From: Candidatus Parvarchaeota archaeon UBA446
Lineage (GTDB): Archaea > Nanobdellota > Nanobdellia > Parvarchaeales > Parvarchaeaceae
DNA length: 13,148 nucleotides
Reading direction: 5' to 3'
Assembly (NCBI GenBank): GCA_002503215.1
Contig: DARG01000015.1
Coordinates: 1 to 13,148, forward strand
The notes beneath the pieces are model-generated. The model did not search any database. It worked only from the letters and a program-made list of their open reading frames with translations, and had not been told where the DNA came from. Each line of letters opens with the position of its first letter. Within the stretch, counting starts at the first letter, position 1. The translations under genes and the position numbers were made by a program. Positions 12,954-13,148 of the stretch are shown piece after piece.

Positions 12954-13082
12954 TGTAAAATATTAAGCAGATCTTTTACTTTCGGGTCTACTTTTATACT
13001 AAAAATCCGGCTTTATAAACAAAAGCTGCTTAGTAAACAAAGCCTTCTTTAATTACTTATTTTAAACGAATTTATAATTACA

Positions 13083-13142
13083 ATGCGTCTTCCAAGATTA
13101 TCCGAAAGGCACTACCATAAGAGATTTAAGAAAAAATCATAA
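13083..13142 (+). CDS. possible 19-residue basic peptide at the window edge
   Basis: ATG at 13083 opens 19 codons (MRLPRLSERHYHKRFKKKS) ending in TAA, with TATTTTAAAC centred about 22 nt upstream. The peptide is strongly basic, reminiscent in character only of tiny ribosomal proteins such as L41e, to which it has no evident sequence match. Chance is quite possible. Confidence 0.2.
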   Translation: MRLPRLSERHYHKRFKKKS

Positions 13143-13148
13143 AAATCG

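Noticed and set aside
1..13148. CRISPR arrays, insertion sequences, integrase or attachment sites
   Set aside because: No regularly spaced repeats, transposase motifs or tRNA-end duplications were seen on reading both strands.

Overview
The window looks like the chromosome of an AT-rich archaeon. Most genes have a TATA-like box 24-28 nt upstream of the start codon and no room for a leader (leaderless transcripts). The few genes with a leader use an AGGTG-type ribosome binding site. A tRNA-Gln gene lacks an encoded CCA, and many genes are short, lack obvious family members and are divergently or convergently packed. The gene set (AN1-type zinc finger, family I pyrophosphatase, Ham1-type NTPase, AIM24/TIGR00266 protein, short orphan membrane proteins) would suit a small-genome DPANN archaeon of the ARMAN (Micrarchaeota/Parvarchaeota) type. 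That placement is inference; no rRNA or ribosomal protein is present to confirm it.

Layout. 1-1000: a possible 40-residue leaderless protein followed by a strong hairpin, then two overlapping orphan genes (a short membrane protein and a 153-residue protein). 1061-3052: an M13 (neprilysin-type) zinc metallopeptidase without signal peptide. 3273-3665: a thioredoxin-type arsenate reductase with a structured leader. 3854-4946: an AIM24/TIGR00266 protein diverging from a small orphan alpha/beta protein. 5105-6049: an AN1-like zinc finger fused to four membrane segments. 6372-6443: tRNA-Gln(CTG). 6571-7028: a two-helix membrane protein that appears split by a one-base frameshift. 7049-9326: inorganic pyrophosphatase, a two-domain dCTP-deaminase-family protein, and a divergent Ham1/ITPase. 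Together these three suggest nucleotide-pool cleaning and pyrophosphate removal.

9435-12881 looks accessory: a HExxH zinc protease resembling the WLM/Wss1 type, a two-gene unit made of a predicted PD-(D/E)xK-fold nuclease and a Panacea/SocA-like (DUF4065) protein 9 nt downstream, an orphan 203-residue protein, a strong hairpin with a T-tract, and an 86-residue membrane protein. The nuclease/Panacea pair is the best candidate for an undescribed system: the arrangement is that of a toxin-antitoxin module in which the nuclease would be the toxin and the Panacea protein the antitoxin. The last 260 bases hold hairpins and perhaps a 19-residue basic peptide. No CRISPR array, insertion sequence or attachment site was seen.
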